Below are positions 21,334-31,040 of a DNA stretch of 64,000 bases, one piece after another; the stretch's first letter is position 1; every line of letters starts with the position of its first letter. The notes below the pieces were generated by a model. It had not been told where the DNA came from. It searched no databases and was given only the letters and a program-made list of their open reading frames with translations. The translations under genes and the position numbers were made by a program. The DNA is from Diaporthe sp. PMI_573 (lineage: Eukaryota > Ascomycota > Sordariomycetes > Diaporthales > Diaporthaceae). The stretch covers positions 915,875 to 979,874 of the forward strand of contig JAJTUP010000024.1 in assembly GCA_021399435.1 (NCBI GenBank), read 5' to 3'.

Positions 21334-22071
21334 ATGTCATCCAGTAATATGCCACCGGCCAAGGTCATTTGTGCCACCGAGGCGACCATTCTACAGCTTG
21401 GTTATTATTGGCGTCAGCGTCACAGCGCAAGTGATAATCCATTTGAGACTGCTAGCCAATCCATGCTCAAATCCGGGGACATTCATGCCAGTAACGCCAT
21501 TCCACCGTATCATAGCAACTTTGGGGTAGCCCACGCTGTTACTGACTTCTTGGACCGTGATATTCACTCCTTCGATAAAGTCAAACACCAGCTCCACGCC
21601 ATGTTAGAAGTATGGGATTACATCACAGAACAGAAAAAGTCATATGACGGCCAGAAATGGCTGCCAATGTTAGGTAATTGGCAGCTGATGGAAGATTTCC
21701 TCCTGTGTGGTCGGGTGATTGCAGCAAGAGCAAGTATAATCCCAGAACCAGAGGTCTTGTCGAGTATTCGTCTCGACGACAAAGAATTGCTTCCCTCGCT
21801 CAGTAAACGACCTTTCCTAACCAAATTGGAAATGTCGAATGATGTGATGGATATTGACTCCATCGTGAATCACGAGCCTGGATTAGTGGCTCACCAGGCC
21901 ACACAGACAACAACGGGGGGTGTCCCAGACAATGTAGGGTCCCCAAGCCGTGGAAGCCGTAAGCGTAAATTCAGCGAAATGGAGCTGGGCGACTACCCTG
22001 AGCGCCCTCAGCGCAAGACCACTGGGCGAAAGCAGGCAAAGGCACGGGGTCAGGTCGAAGAAACGTCGTGA
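21334..22071 (+). CDS. Orphan, probably nuclear protein
   Basis: Single exon, 245 aa from ATG 21334 (MSSSNMPPAK). An in-frame ATG at 21286 would add 16 hydrophobic residues but lies only about 47 bp from the TATATAAT box at 21240-21247, whereas 21334 has the usual spacing of about 95 bp. The central region contains KVKHQLHAMLEVWDYI and KWLPMLGNWQLMEDFLLC. The C-terminus is basic with a nuclear-localisation-like SRKRKF and a Lys/Arg/Gln-rich tail. Not recognised. Confidence 0.6.
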   Translation: MSSSNMPPAKVICATEATILQLGYYWRQRHSASDNPFETASQSMLKSGDIHASNAIPPYHSNFGVAHAVTDFLDRDIHSFDKVKHQLHAMLEVWDYITEQKKSYDGQKWLPMLGNWQLMEDFLLCGRVIAARASIIPEPEVLSSIRLDDKELLPSLSKRPFLTKLEMSNDVMDIDSIVNHEPGLVAHQATQTTTGGVPDNVGSPSRGSRKRKFSEMELGDYPERPQRKTTGRKQAKARGQVEETS

Positions 22072-22684
22072 TCGGGCCCCACTGGTAGTGTTTTGTAGTC
22101 TCGTTTTGGATATAGATACCTAATAGTAGGTATAGTAACTTCTGATTTGCTCGTTCGTACACACACCCACGCAAGAGTGACTTTTCCGACCAGGTCGTGA
22201 AAGCTTTCTGAACGTTCCTCGCATATGGCGGCCGTCTCTCTCCAGATCAAATTCGTAGTTTGGGTATCACTTGACCCCCAAAACCACCAGGTGCCCGGTG
22301 TTGACTCCCGTATTTAACTGAAGATCTCCCCGCCATTGTCCCCGCCTGTTGTCTTCGCCTCTTCGATAAGAGTGCATCCACAAACAAGCCTCTCCCCTCC
22401 TCAACGCACCAGCCGGGCACCCAGGCGGTGCGATGCAGGAGGCAGCCCATCCGCGCTCATTCAGGTGCTTCCTCCGAGGACGCAGATACAAAATCACGTG
22501 GACATCAAGGACATCCAACTGTGCCACCCGTCTGTCCCACCGCAGTGGCGCTGAAGCTGAATATTTAAGGGGCATGACAACCCCCTCGGATCTCTGTTCG
22601 AAGCATCTTCTCTTCCCCATTTCTCTCTCTCTCTCTCTCATCACATTCACCGAATCTCAGAAAGCCGTATTCACACCCTCAGCC
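22072..22684 (+). promoter_or_regulatory. Promoter and CT-rich leader of the 22685 gene
   Basis: TATTTAAG at 22562-22569, then a (CT)n tract at about 22623-22640, a common fungal core-promoter arrangement, 116 bp before ATG 22685. No gene otherwise. Confidence 0.55.
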
Positions 22685-23635
22685 ATGGCCATGCTCCTCG
22701 CTTCGACCTTCCCAGAGCCACGTCTCCCTCATCAGGACGCTGTCAGTCCTAGGGACAGTTTCCTGCCGCCCAAGATGCCCTCAGTCACGTACATGAACGA
22801 CCCGGAAGATGTTCATCGCCACGCAACTGAGGAAGAATTCGAGCTGTATGATCTCTGGCTGCCGGACCGATGTGACCGCGTCTTGTCGGAGACGATCGCT
22901 ATGAGTCACGATGAACTCTTGGCTCTGACTTTGGAGGAGATGTTCCCTGAAAAGGGTTCTGATGCGAATCCGATCGACCTCACCGAGAATGTGGCAAAAG
23001 CAGACGGCCTGGACAACCTTTCGTGCGTCACACTCGATAGGGGAAGCTCCTGTCACTGCTTAAACCTCCCCACCACGGCTAGAAACCAGCAAGCCCGACC
23101 AAACCGACCATCGTCGGTATTGCCGTCACCGAATCTGCGTGGGAAAAAACGAAAGGCTTTCCCAAAGGATTCCTCAAAGCCGTCAAAACGCGCCAAGGCA
23201 AAACAGAGCGCCATGCGGCAGCGTGCTGCCGCACTTCGCCCATCAGCTCGTTATTTGCATGAAGAGGAGGTTTTCTTGCGTTTGGAGAAGATTTTCGTGA
23301 CTTTCGGAAGGCAAAAGGACTCATGTCAGTGGAACAAGAGGTTGGGCTCATGGTCCTCGGGCACCGATAAGTGTGCGGACATCCGCTGGATGTTCAAGGA
23401 ACACAGTGACGCTGTGTCGGTTCAGGTTCGACCCGATGGTGTCGGCTACCCGGTGGAATTAGCATGGGACGGCGAGGACCAATGTTTCATCGGCACAACT
23501 GTGGACGAAAAGTGGATCGAGGTATCAAGTGAAACGATGTTGGCTATGCACGACAACCCTCTTCATGGCCCGTTTGTGGGGAGCCGCTTCGATTGGAGAT
23601 GGCCTGGGAAGCGTGCTCGAAATGGAGACTCATAG
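22685..23635 (+). CDS. Orphan nuclear-type protein with PIDLT motif
   Basis: 316 aa from ATG 22685 (MAMLLASTFPEPR). The open frame extends further up but crosses the TATA-like box, so this start is chosen. The N-terminal half is acidic (EEEFELYDLWLPDRC ... ELLALTLEEMF) and contains SDANPIDLTEN, close to a SUMO-interacting motif. The middle is basic (KKRKAF, KPSKRAKAK, likely nuclear localisation). The C-terminal part looks globular, with EEVFLRLEKIFVTFG, CADIRWMFKEHSDAVSV and GKRARNGDS. No domain recognised. Confidence 0.65.
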   Translation: MAMLLASTFPEPRLPHQDAVSPRDSFLPPKMPSVTYMNDPEDVHRHATEEEFELYDLWLPDRCDRVLSETIAMSHDELLALTLEEMFPEKGSDANPIDLTENVAKADGLDNLSCVTLDRGSSCHCLNLPTTARNQQARPNRPSSVLPSPNLRGKKRKAFPKDSSKPSKRAKAKQSAMRQRAAALRPSARYLHEEEVFLRLEKIFVTFGRQKDSCQWNKRLGSWSSGTDKCADIRWMFKEHSDAVSVQVRPDGVGYPVELAWDGEDQCFIGTTVDEKWIEVSSETMLAMHDNPLHGPFVGSRFDWRWPGKRARNGDS

Positions 23636-24239
23636 AGACAGAGCACTCCGTTCCAGGCTCCAGGAAGTGAGTTTGGTAAACGGTGCACGAGATCTTAGGG
23701 AAACTCTTGAATTTACAATGCTCTACCATGCTTGACACCGACTTCAGAACTCATTGGGAAACTGCACCCGGCATCAGCGGCTGGGCTGTGACCGAGCACA
23801 TCAGACACACCTGTAAACTGGCGCAGGGCCAGATACACTGTGCTACACACAGTTCCATACTAGTTCTGAAATGGATGATCATGAACTTAGCACACTCCAC
23901 CTCCTCAGCTTCCACTTTCTTTGCGTGGGTTTTACTTGCTAAGCATTGGTTTCTAAGGATACACCAAGACGGCTCCTCTGTTCTAATTGCCACTGGGCTG
24001 GTCATACTTGTTAAGTAAGGTATGATCATAAGGGTGATAATTCCAAGGAGAGCTCCACCACCTTAGCACCAGGATCCCTATACGTTAGCGCCACCCTGAT
24101 GAACCAAATCAGATTATCTGGTAATGAGGCTGGCTGGCTTAAGCTTTGATCCACTCTTATATGTAAAGGCAGGCTTGAATTAGTTAGCATATAAACTCCC
24201 CTGTCTGAGGCCCATTGTCTACACTTACTTCATAAAGAT
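23636..24239. other. Gene-free stretch
   Basis: Intergenic; nothing supported. Confidence 0.4.
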
Positions 24240-24311
24240 GTGGGTGGCCTTGATTCCGGCCACGGCCTGATTCCAGCCGCCTTTCCCATGGCCGGAATCA
24301 GGGCCATCCAC
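24240..24311. repeat. Foldback (inverted repeat, 26-bp arms)
   Basis: Left arm 24240-24265 and right arm 24286-24311 are reverse complements with three mismatches (GTGGGTGGCCTTGATTCCGG versus GTGGATGGCCCTGATTCCGG), around a 20-bp loop that repeats GCCTGATTCCAG. It could form a strong hairpin; possibly the remnant of a small foldback element. A similar CGGCCTGATTCCAGACC occurs at 55174-55190. Confidence 0.75.
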
Positions 24312-24574
24312 GTTGATTTGACTTTAAAAATAGATAGTGGCCCATTTTTGCAACCATCTTGACCGCCAGGAAAGAGAATCAAAGTTCTTTAATCCAGGTT
24401 CCTACGTATAGCAGTTCTAGAAAAAGGATTATTGTCGCTTCTTTTAAATCCTAGTTATTTTATTAGCTTAGCTTGTCAACCCGCCATTCCCAATTTATGT
24501 ATTGCTCCAGCTCTGACATATTTTATTAGTAGCCATTTACCTTTTATTACCCCTTAACTATTTGCATTGCTAGG

Positions 24575-25345
24575 ATGGAGAAGATGCCGCAGGAGCTTGT
24601 TGACAACGTCACTAAATATCTAAGCCCCCAAAGCCGCTTACATGCTATAGAGGCCGGTCTCATTTTACCCGACGAGGCCATCCGACACTGCCAGGCATGG
24701 AAGAAGATATTCAAAAATTTCGACTGGCTAGAGACTGCGGTCTGGGTTGGAGCCAATCCCACACTTGTTGGACGGAAGGCAGATGCCCTTTTGAATAACG
24801 ACGATGAGTCAGAGATTTACGTGGTTTTGCTTCCTATGGATTACTCCGGGGATCTTCAATACCACTTTAGCAACTCACGGAGTGAGTACGAGAAGGTCTT
24901 CTTAGATAGCCTTCAAGAGTACCATGAATACGACCGGGAGCTAGCTGAAGTCTACTTTCGAGAGCCTAACATCACCATCAACATATCTGGGATTGTTGAA
25001 CCTACTTGCCGTCAAGCCAGAGGATGCGACCACACAAACGTACAGCACATACATAAGGTCTTCAATGAAGATGCAACTACGTTGGCCTTGTACTATGCGG
25101 ATACTTATAAGGTAGAAAATATCCGAGCAAGAACCCAGGAGCGGAAGGTAAAGACTTATCTCACAGCGGGGGATCTGACAGGCGAGGTTTGGACTCTAAT
25201 TATGTTCTGGGTAGTGCTGAAGTATTGCCACAATAATGGAACACGCCCTGATGTCTCAGTCCAGGGTATGCGATGGCTCTTTGCACCTATTTGCCCGCCA
25301 GAGACATGGTGGTTAACAGATCAATTTTGGAGGGAACTCAGATAG
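24575..25345 (+). CDS. F-box-like orphan protein
   Basis: 256 aa, single exon. The first 30 residues (MPQELVDNVTKYLSPQSRL) have the Pro-x-Glu-Leu-hydrophobic pattern of an F-box N-terminus, though the second half of the motif is weak. The rest is unrecognised, with a Tyr/Glu-rich region (EYHEYDRELAEVYFREPNI) and a hydrophobic Trp-rich C-terminus (EVWTLIMFWVVLKYC, PPETWWLTDQFWREL). If the F-box is real it would recruit a target to an SCF ubiquitin ligase, as in the many fungal F-box orphans. The gene ends 59 bp before the left tip of the composite transposon. Confidence 0.55.
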   Translation: MEKMPQELVDNVTKYLSPQSRLHAIEAGLILPDEAIRHCQAWKKIFKNFDWLETAVWVGANPTLVGRKADALLNNDDESEIYVVLLPMDYSGDLQYHFSNSRSEYEKVFLDSLQEYHEYDRELAEVYFREPNITINISGIVEPTCRQARGCDHTNVQHIHKVFNEDATTLALYYADTYKVENIRARTQERKVKTYLTAGDLTGEVWTLIMFWVVLKYCHNNGTRPDVSVQGMRWLFAPICPPETWWLTDQFWRELR

Positions 25346-25850
25346 ACCTGGATAATTGCTGATGTGACGCAATAAATGATAGTCAAAGTTGTTCAGATGC
25401 TCTAACGTACCCTCACCAGATTCGGCCTGTGACGGCAGCCACGGTCAAGCAAGCCCTGGCCGTCACAAGGCCCTAACCCTAAGCCCCACAGTCGCGTCAA
25501 GACTTTTACGCAGTCCAGGGATCGCATGAGCTTCGCTCTCCCTTTTTCCTTCTTTCTCTTTAGCTTAGAATATTCGTTGATAGCGCCAATAGACCCAGCT
25601 CCCATGCTGCATCTCGTGCTGGCCGTGACACGGCCCACCCCCTGATTTGGCCCACCCTTAATCTAGCCTTAATAGGCTATTAAGTGCCCGCTTTTTAAAT
25701 TCTAATATTATTCTATATTAAATAAGAAATACTAAGATATATTATATATTATATATTTTAAATTTAATAAAATTATAATTTTAAAATATTAATAACTTAC
25801 CTTTTTTTCTTTTTATTTTTATTAATATCTTTTTTATCAAATTAAATATA

Positions 25851-28176
25851 ACGTGGTTGGACACCCAGCCGCGCAGGACACCTACCCGCGCACTTTTGCT
25901 AACTCTACCAACTTTAGCCAACCCCAGCACCCACCCAGGGCAAAAGGGTCAATTGAATTTGGTACCAATTGGTGCCATCTGCTCTTAATTCCTTATTTTC
26001 AATTGATTTGGTCAATTTAAAGGTGTTGGCGTAACTGCAGTGCCAGTCTGAAGTGAGTGACTTTTGGTGGGGAAATCAGCTTCCCCACCAAAATGGAGCA
26101 TTTCAGACATGCAGGATCAACGTCAATAAACACCAGCCAGGTCAACTATTTGGGCGGTCCGCCGCGGACCGCTTAAGAATGTACTATTATACACTCAGAA
26201 TCTAACTGACTAGACCCTTCTACATCTTTCCCACAAGTTTTTGCATAATGCCCAGTCTCACCGCAGTTGCCACATCGTCGTTTACTCGGTCCGCCACGGG
26301 CCGCCTCCTCAGCACTACCAGCCATTTCACCAGCTGGCCGCTTCCCCTTTTGTTTCTCTTCAATTATTGCCTGGGAATCCTCAATGCTAAGTGCCCCTCC
26401 AAGCTGCACTCGGGTTCTCTTAGCCCTCCGGCGTTTGGCGAGTGCTAGATTGGCATTCTCAAATGTGCGGACCCGATCCTCCAAAATCGTAATTTTATGC
26501 GCCATTGTTTGTGAACCCTTTGACAGCTGATCAACAGCCTCAAGAATTGGTGTAGGGGAGCTGCCTTGATGGTCCGAGATCCTGCCTTTAATAAAACTGG
26601 ATTGCTGGATGGTTTGTTGGGCATTGGAGGGTGTTTGTGATTCCCACTTGGAAGGGGATACAGGAAGGGATTGCAACGGAGTTTGTAGGGAGATATCCAG
26701 CTTTAAAATGACAGAATCTGGGTCCCAAGGAGAGATTCCAGCTCCTCTAAACCCAGACTTTATATTTTCTTTCGTAAAGATCTTGTCGTGGGCTGCCTTG
26801 AACGCAACGAAGAACTCAGACTTGGTGATGTGGTTGATAGAGGCCCGGATGAAGAGATTGATCTCATCACCATATGCACGCTTTAATGGCGAGAATAATC
26901 CAACATCTAGTGGCTGGAGTAGATGAGAGGAATGTGGTGGCATGCTGATAGGGATAATGTTGTGCTCTTTGCAGTACTGCTCAAACTCCGCTGATACATG
27001 GCTCTCATGGCCATCAAGGATAAGCATCCGGTACACACCCTTTGCCCGTTGCTTCGTATGCTTGTCGAAGTGCCGAATCCAGTCAAGGCCAGTCTCGTTA
27101 TCTGTCCACCCATTCGGAGTAGGCTTGATTATCCAGCTTGGTGGGAAGCCTGACTCTGTTGTCCAGTTGGCAAGGTGGTAGGCGCCTTGCACAATAACAA
27201 ACGGCGGGATACACCAGCCCTTCGCATTGATGCATTCAATAACTGTTGCCCATTCCCGGTTTCCAGGCTGTATAGATTTAGCCTTTCCATGTCGATCAGA
27301 ACGTGTAACAACCATTGATGCGGTTATCACACCCATCATAAAGCCAGTTTCGTCAAAGTTGTATAGGTCGTCGTCTGTGATCCCATACTTGGCCATCATG
27401 TTGCGGAGCAGCCGAAACCAGTTGCCGATAACCTCTGGATCTTCGCAGAGGGCCCTCTGGTAGTCATAAGGCCGATTAAACCTCGTTTTCAAGCTTGGTT
27501 GTGCATCCACGAAGCGTCGAGCCCATTTGGTACCAACAGGCTTGCCATCACGCGACGCCAACAAGAGATTAGCCATGTCTTCCACACCAGAAAGCCGCAT
27601 TGGAAATCCTCGTGCATCTTGCTCAATGATATATCGAACAAGAGTTTGCTCTTCGATTGGGTCCAGTTTATGGTCGTGGACGCGTGATTCTTCGCGACGC
27701 GGTCGGTTGTTCATCCTGTCACGTAGGGTAGATTCAGGGATATGAAAGATCCGAGCAGCCTGACGTCTACTTAAGGGTTTCTTTTGATTTTTTTTGGAAT
27801 TCTCAATTGCCTGAAGTGCTTGTTGGACTTTCTCTTCTTTAGAGTAGATTGGCATTGTGGTTGTTGATTTCTAGCGTGTTAAATATTTAAGTAGGTAGAG
27901 TGATGCGAGACTGACGCGAAAAATGGGGACGCGATCTGCACCAAAAAACAAACCTGCCCACCAAAACTTTAAATCTTTAGACTGGCACTGCAGCCACACC
28001 ACAACTCTAAATTGACCAAATCAGTTGAAAATAAGGAATTAAGAGCAGATGGCACCAATTGGTACCAAATTCAATTGACCCTTTTGCCCTGGGTGGGTGC
28101 TGGGGTTGGCTAAAGTTGGTAGAGTTAGCAAAAGTGCGCGGGTAGGTGTCCTGCGCGGCTGGGTGTCCAACCACGT
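25851..28176 (-). mobile_element. Fot1/pogo-type transposon, copy 1 (2,326 bp)
   Basis: TA target duplication at 25849-25850 and 28177-28178. Terminal inverted repeats begin ACGTGGTTGGACACCCAGCC and run for roughly 170 bp with almost no mismatches, unusually long for this group. One uninterrupted transposase gene lies inside. It looks structurally intact and potentially mobile. Confidence 0.95.
26173..27855 (-). CDS. Pogo/Fot1-type DDE transposase, copy 1
   Basis: 560 aa, no stops. The N-terminal psq-type helix-turn-helix (RRQAARIFHIPESTLRDRM) is followed by a CENP-B-type DNA-binding half (GKPVGTKWARRFVDAQP). Catalytic acids are in YNFDETGFMMG, LILDGHESHV and SSHLLQPLDVGLF, the DDD arrangement of pogo-like enzymes. 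The C-terminus has a coiled-coil stretch and a CCHC zinc knuckle (CGNCGETGHYAKTC). Encoded on the minus strand within its own element. Confidence 0.95.
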   Translation of the reverse strand: MPIYSKEEKVQQALQAIENSKKNQKKPLSRRQAARIFHIPESTLRDRMNNRPRREESRVHDHKLDPIEEQTLVRYIIEQDARGFPMRLSGVEDMANLLLASRDGKPVGTKWARRFVDAQPSLKTRFNRPYDYQRALCEDPEVIGNWFRLLRNMMAKYGITDDDLYNFDETGFMMGVITASMVVTRSDRHGKAKSIQPGNREWATVIECINAKGWCIPPFVIVQGAYHLANWTTESGFPPSWIIKPTPNGWTDNETGLDWIRHFDKHTKQRAKGVYRMLILDGHESHVSAEFEQYCKEHNIIPISMPPHSSHLLQPLDVGLFSPLKRAYGDEINLFIRASINHITKSEFFVAFKAAHDKIFTKENIKSGFRGAGISPWDPDSVILKLDISLQTPLQSLPVSPSKWESQTPSNAQQTIQQSSFIKGRISDHQGSSPTPILEAVDQLSKGSQTMAHKITILEDRVRTFENANLALAKRRRAKRTRVQLGGALSIEDSQAIIEEKQKGKRPAGEMAGSAEEAARGGPSKRRCGNCGETGHYAKTCGKDVEGSSQLDSECIIVHS

Positions 28177-28421
28177 TAATTTTCTTCTCTTAAATATAAT
28201 AATTCTTATTTTATACTTAATAATATATTTTAAAGCTTTATATTAAAATAATTTTTTTAAGTAATAAAAACTTAAATATAAGCTTTTCTTATATAAAGTT
28301 TTCTTAAGAAAAGAGTAAAAGTAAATATTTTTATTAATAGAAAAATATAATAAAATAATAAGCTTTAAAATATTATTATTTTATATTTATTATATATAAT
28401 TAAATTATCCTTATATTTATA

Positions 28422-30746
28422 ACGTGGTTGGACAGTCAGCCGCGCAGGACACATGCCCGCGCACTTTTGCTAACTCCGCCAACTTTAGCCAGCCCTGGCA
28501 CCCACCTAGTGCAATAGAATCAATAAAAGTTGGCACCAATTGGTGCCAACTGGTCTCAATTGCTCAATTTCAATCGACTTAGTCAATTTAGAGACGTTAG
28601 CGTGGCTGCAGTGCCAGTCTAAAGTGGCCGACTTTTGGTGGGAAAATCGGCTTCCCCACCAAAATGGAGCATTTCAACCATGCAGAATCAACCTCAATCT
28701 ACACCAGCCAAATCAACTATTTTGGCGGTCCGACGCGGTCCGCTTAAGAATGTACTATTATACACTCTGAATCTGACTGACTAGACTCTTCTGCATCTTT
28801 CTCACAAGTTCTTGCGTTATGCCCAGTCTCGCCGCAGTTGCCACATCGTCGTTTGCTCGGTCCGCCGCGGTCCGCCTCCTCAGCACCACCAGCCATTTCA
28901 CCAGCCGGCCGCTTCCCCTTTTGTTTTTCTTCAATTATCACCTGAGATTCCTCAATACTAAGTGCCCCTCCAAGCTGGACCCGACTTCTTTTGGCCCTCC
29001 GGCGCTTGGCGAGCCCAATATTAGCCTTCTCAAGGGTACGGACCCGATCATTCAAAAGAGTGATCTGATGCGCCATTGCTTGTGCACCCTTTGTAAACTT
29101 CTCAATTGCCTGGATAATTGGTGTAGGGGAGCTGCCCTGATGGGCTGAGATCTTGCCCTTGATAAAACTTGATTGCTGGACAGTCTGGTGGGCATTGGAA
29201 GGTGTTTGTGATTCCCATTTCGATGGTGACACAGGGAGGGATTGTACTGGAGTTTGTAGGCGGACATCCAGCTTGGAAATGACAGAATCTGGGTCCCATG
29301 GAGAAATTCCAGCCCCTCTGAACCCAGCTTTCATGTTTTCTTCCGTAAAGACCTTGTCGTGGGCTGCCTTAAACGCAATGAAGAACTCGGACTTGGTGAT
29401 GTGGTTGATGGATGCCCGGATGAAGAGGTTGATCTCATCGCCGTATGCACGCTTCAATAGCGAAAATAATGCAACATCCAATGGCTGGAGTAGATGAGAT
29501 GAATGTGGTGGCATGCTAATAGGGATAATGTTGTTTTCCTTGCAGTACTGTTCGAACTCTGCTGATACATGGCTCTCGTGTCCATCCAGGATGAGCATCC
29601 GGTATTTGCCCATTGTTCGCTTAATTGTATGCTTATTAAAGTGCTGAATCCATTCTAGACCAGTCTTGTTATCCGTCCATCCATTTGGAGTAGGCTTGAT
29701 TACCCAATCGGCAGGAAAACCCGACTCTGTGGTCCAGTTTGCAAGGTGGTAGGCGCCTTGGACAATGACGAATGGCGGGATACACCAGCCCTTTGCATTG
29801 ATGCATTCAATAGCTGTTGCCCATTCACGGTTTCCAGGCTGTATAGATTTAGCCTTTCCATGCCGATCAGAGCGTGTAACAACCAGGGTTGAGGTTATCT
29901 GGCCCATCATGAAGCCAGTTTCGTCGAAGTTGTAGAGATCGTCATCTGTGATCCCATACTTGGCCATCATGTTGCGAAGTAGTCGGAACCAGTTTCCAAT
30001 GACCTCAGGATCTTCGCAGAGGGCCCTCTGGTAGTCGTAAGGCCGAGAGAATCTTGTTTTCAAGCTTGGTTGTGCATCCACAAAGCGTCGTGCCCATCTG
30101 GTGCCAACAGGCTTGCCATCACGCGACGCCAGCAGGAGGTTGGCCATATCTTCCACACCAGAAAGTCGCATTGGGAATCCTCGTGCATCTTGCTCAATGA
30201 TATATTGAACAAGTGTTTGCTCTTCAATTGGGTCAAGTTTATGCTTCTCGACGCGTGATTCTTCACGCCGGGGTCGGTTGTTCATCCTGTCACGTAGAGT
30301 AGATTCAGGGATATGAAAGATCCGAGCAGCCTGACGTCTACTCAAGGGTTTCTTTTGATTTTTTTTAGAATTCTCGATTGCTTGAAGTGATAGTTTGATT
30401 TTATCTTCTTTCGAGTAGATTGGCATTGTGGATGTTGATTTCTAGCGTGTTGAATATTTAAGTAGGTAGAGTGATGCGAGACTGACGCGAAAAATGGGGA
30501 CGCGATTCGCACCAAAAACAAACCCGCTCACCAAAACTTTAAGTTTTCAGACTAGCACTGCAACCCCACCATGCCTCCAAATTGACTAAATTGATTAGAA
30601 ATAAGGAATTTAAATCAGTTGGCACCAATTGGTGCCAACTTTCATTAATTCCTTTGCCCTAGGTGGGTACCAGGGCTGGCTAAAGTTGGCGGAGTTAGCA
30701 AAAGTGCGCGGGCATGTGTCCTGCGCGGCTGACTGTCCAACCACGT
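28422..30746 (-). mobile_element. Fot1/pogo-type transposon, copy 2 (2,325 bp)
   Basis: TA duplication at 28420-28421 and 30747-30748. Inverted ends begin ACGTGGTTGGACAGTCAGCC and remain alignable for about 190 bp with more mismatches than copy 1. Same orientation as copy 1, 245 bp away. The sequences are clearly homologous but diverged, so this is a separate insertion, not a recent tandem copy. Confidence 0.94.
28744..30426 (-). CDS. Pogo/Fot1-type DDE transposase, copy 2
   Basis: 560 aa, the same length as copy 1 and colinear with it throughout. All hallmarks are kept: RRQAARIFHIPESTLRDRM, YNFDETGFMMG, LILDGHESHV, LLQPLDVALF and the knuckle CGNCGETGHNARTC. Differences cluster in the linker and C-terminal coil. 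Because the ORF is open and the catalytic residues are intact, it was probably active when inserted. Confidence 0.95.
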   Translation of the reverse strand: MPIYSKEDKIKLSLQAIENSKKNQKKPLSRRQAARIFHIPESTLRDRMNNRPRREESRVEKHKLDPIEEQTLVQYIIEQDARGFPMRLSGVEDMANLLLASRDGKPVGTRWARRFVDAQPSLKTRFSRPYDYQRALCEDPEVIGNWFRLLRNMMAKYGITDDDLYNFDETGFMMGQITSTLVVTRSDRHGKAKSIQPGNREWATAIECINAKGWCIPPFVIVQGAYHLANWTTESGFPADWVIKPTPNGWTDNKTGLEWIQHFNKHTIKRTMGKYRMLILDGHESHVSAEFEQYCKENNIIPISMPPHSSHLLQPLDVALFSLLKRAYGDEINLFIRASINHITKSEFFIAFKAAHDKVFTEENMKAGFRGAGISPWDPDSVISKLDVRLQTPVQSLPVSPSKWESQTPSNAHQTVQQSSFIKGKISAHQGSSPTPIIQAIEKFTKGAQAMAHQITLLNDRVRTLEKANIGLAKRRRAKRSRVQLGGALSIEESQVIIEEKQKGKRPAGEMAGGAEEADRGGPSKRRCGNCGETGHNARTCEKDAEESSQSDSECIIVHS

Positions 30747-31040
30747 TATGTATTTTATTTAAATTAATAAATTAAAAACTATATCTGTTAAGAATCTCTT
30801 ATAATCTCCTTATATTTCTTAACATTTTAGGATTTCCATTTTTAAAAATCTTTTTAAAATTATATATGAGCTCTAATTTTAGGTTTAATTTTTTTCTTAT
30901 GTAAAATAATAATAATGTATATAAATTTGAAGACTGCATAGTTTTAGTATTTTTCTAGAATTAATTAGAAGTAGGGGATTTGTGTGGGAAACGTGGGCCG
31001 AATCAGGGGGTGGGCCAAATGTGGTAAGGGTACGTTATAT

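Larger units (their letters stand above)
25405..31035. mobile_element. Putative older AT-rich TIR element hosting two nested Fot1 elements
   Basis: Flanked by TA at 25403-25404 and 31036-31037. The left end reads ACGTACCCTCACCAGATTCGGCC and the reverse complement of the right end reads ACGTACCCTTACCACATTTGGCC. Removing the two nested elements leaves about 1 kb: 25405-25850, 28179-28421 and 30749-31035, whose centre is extremely AT-rich. TA flanks and ACGT tips parallel the nested elements. No transposase is readable, so it is a MITE-like or mutated remnant. The inverted ends match only over about 14-23 bp with mismatches, so this is less certain than the inner elements. Confidence 0.5.
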
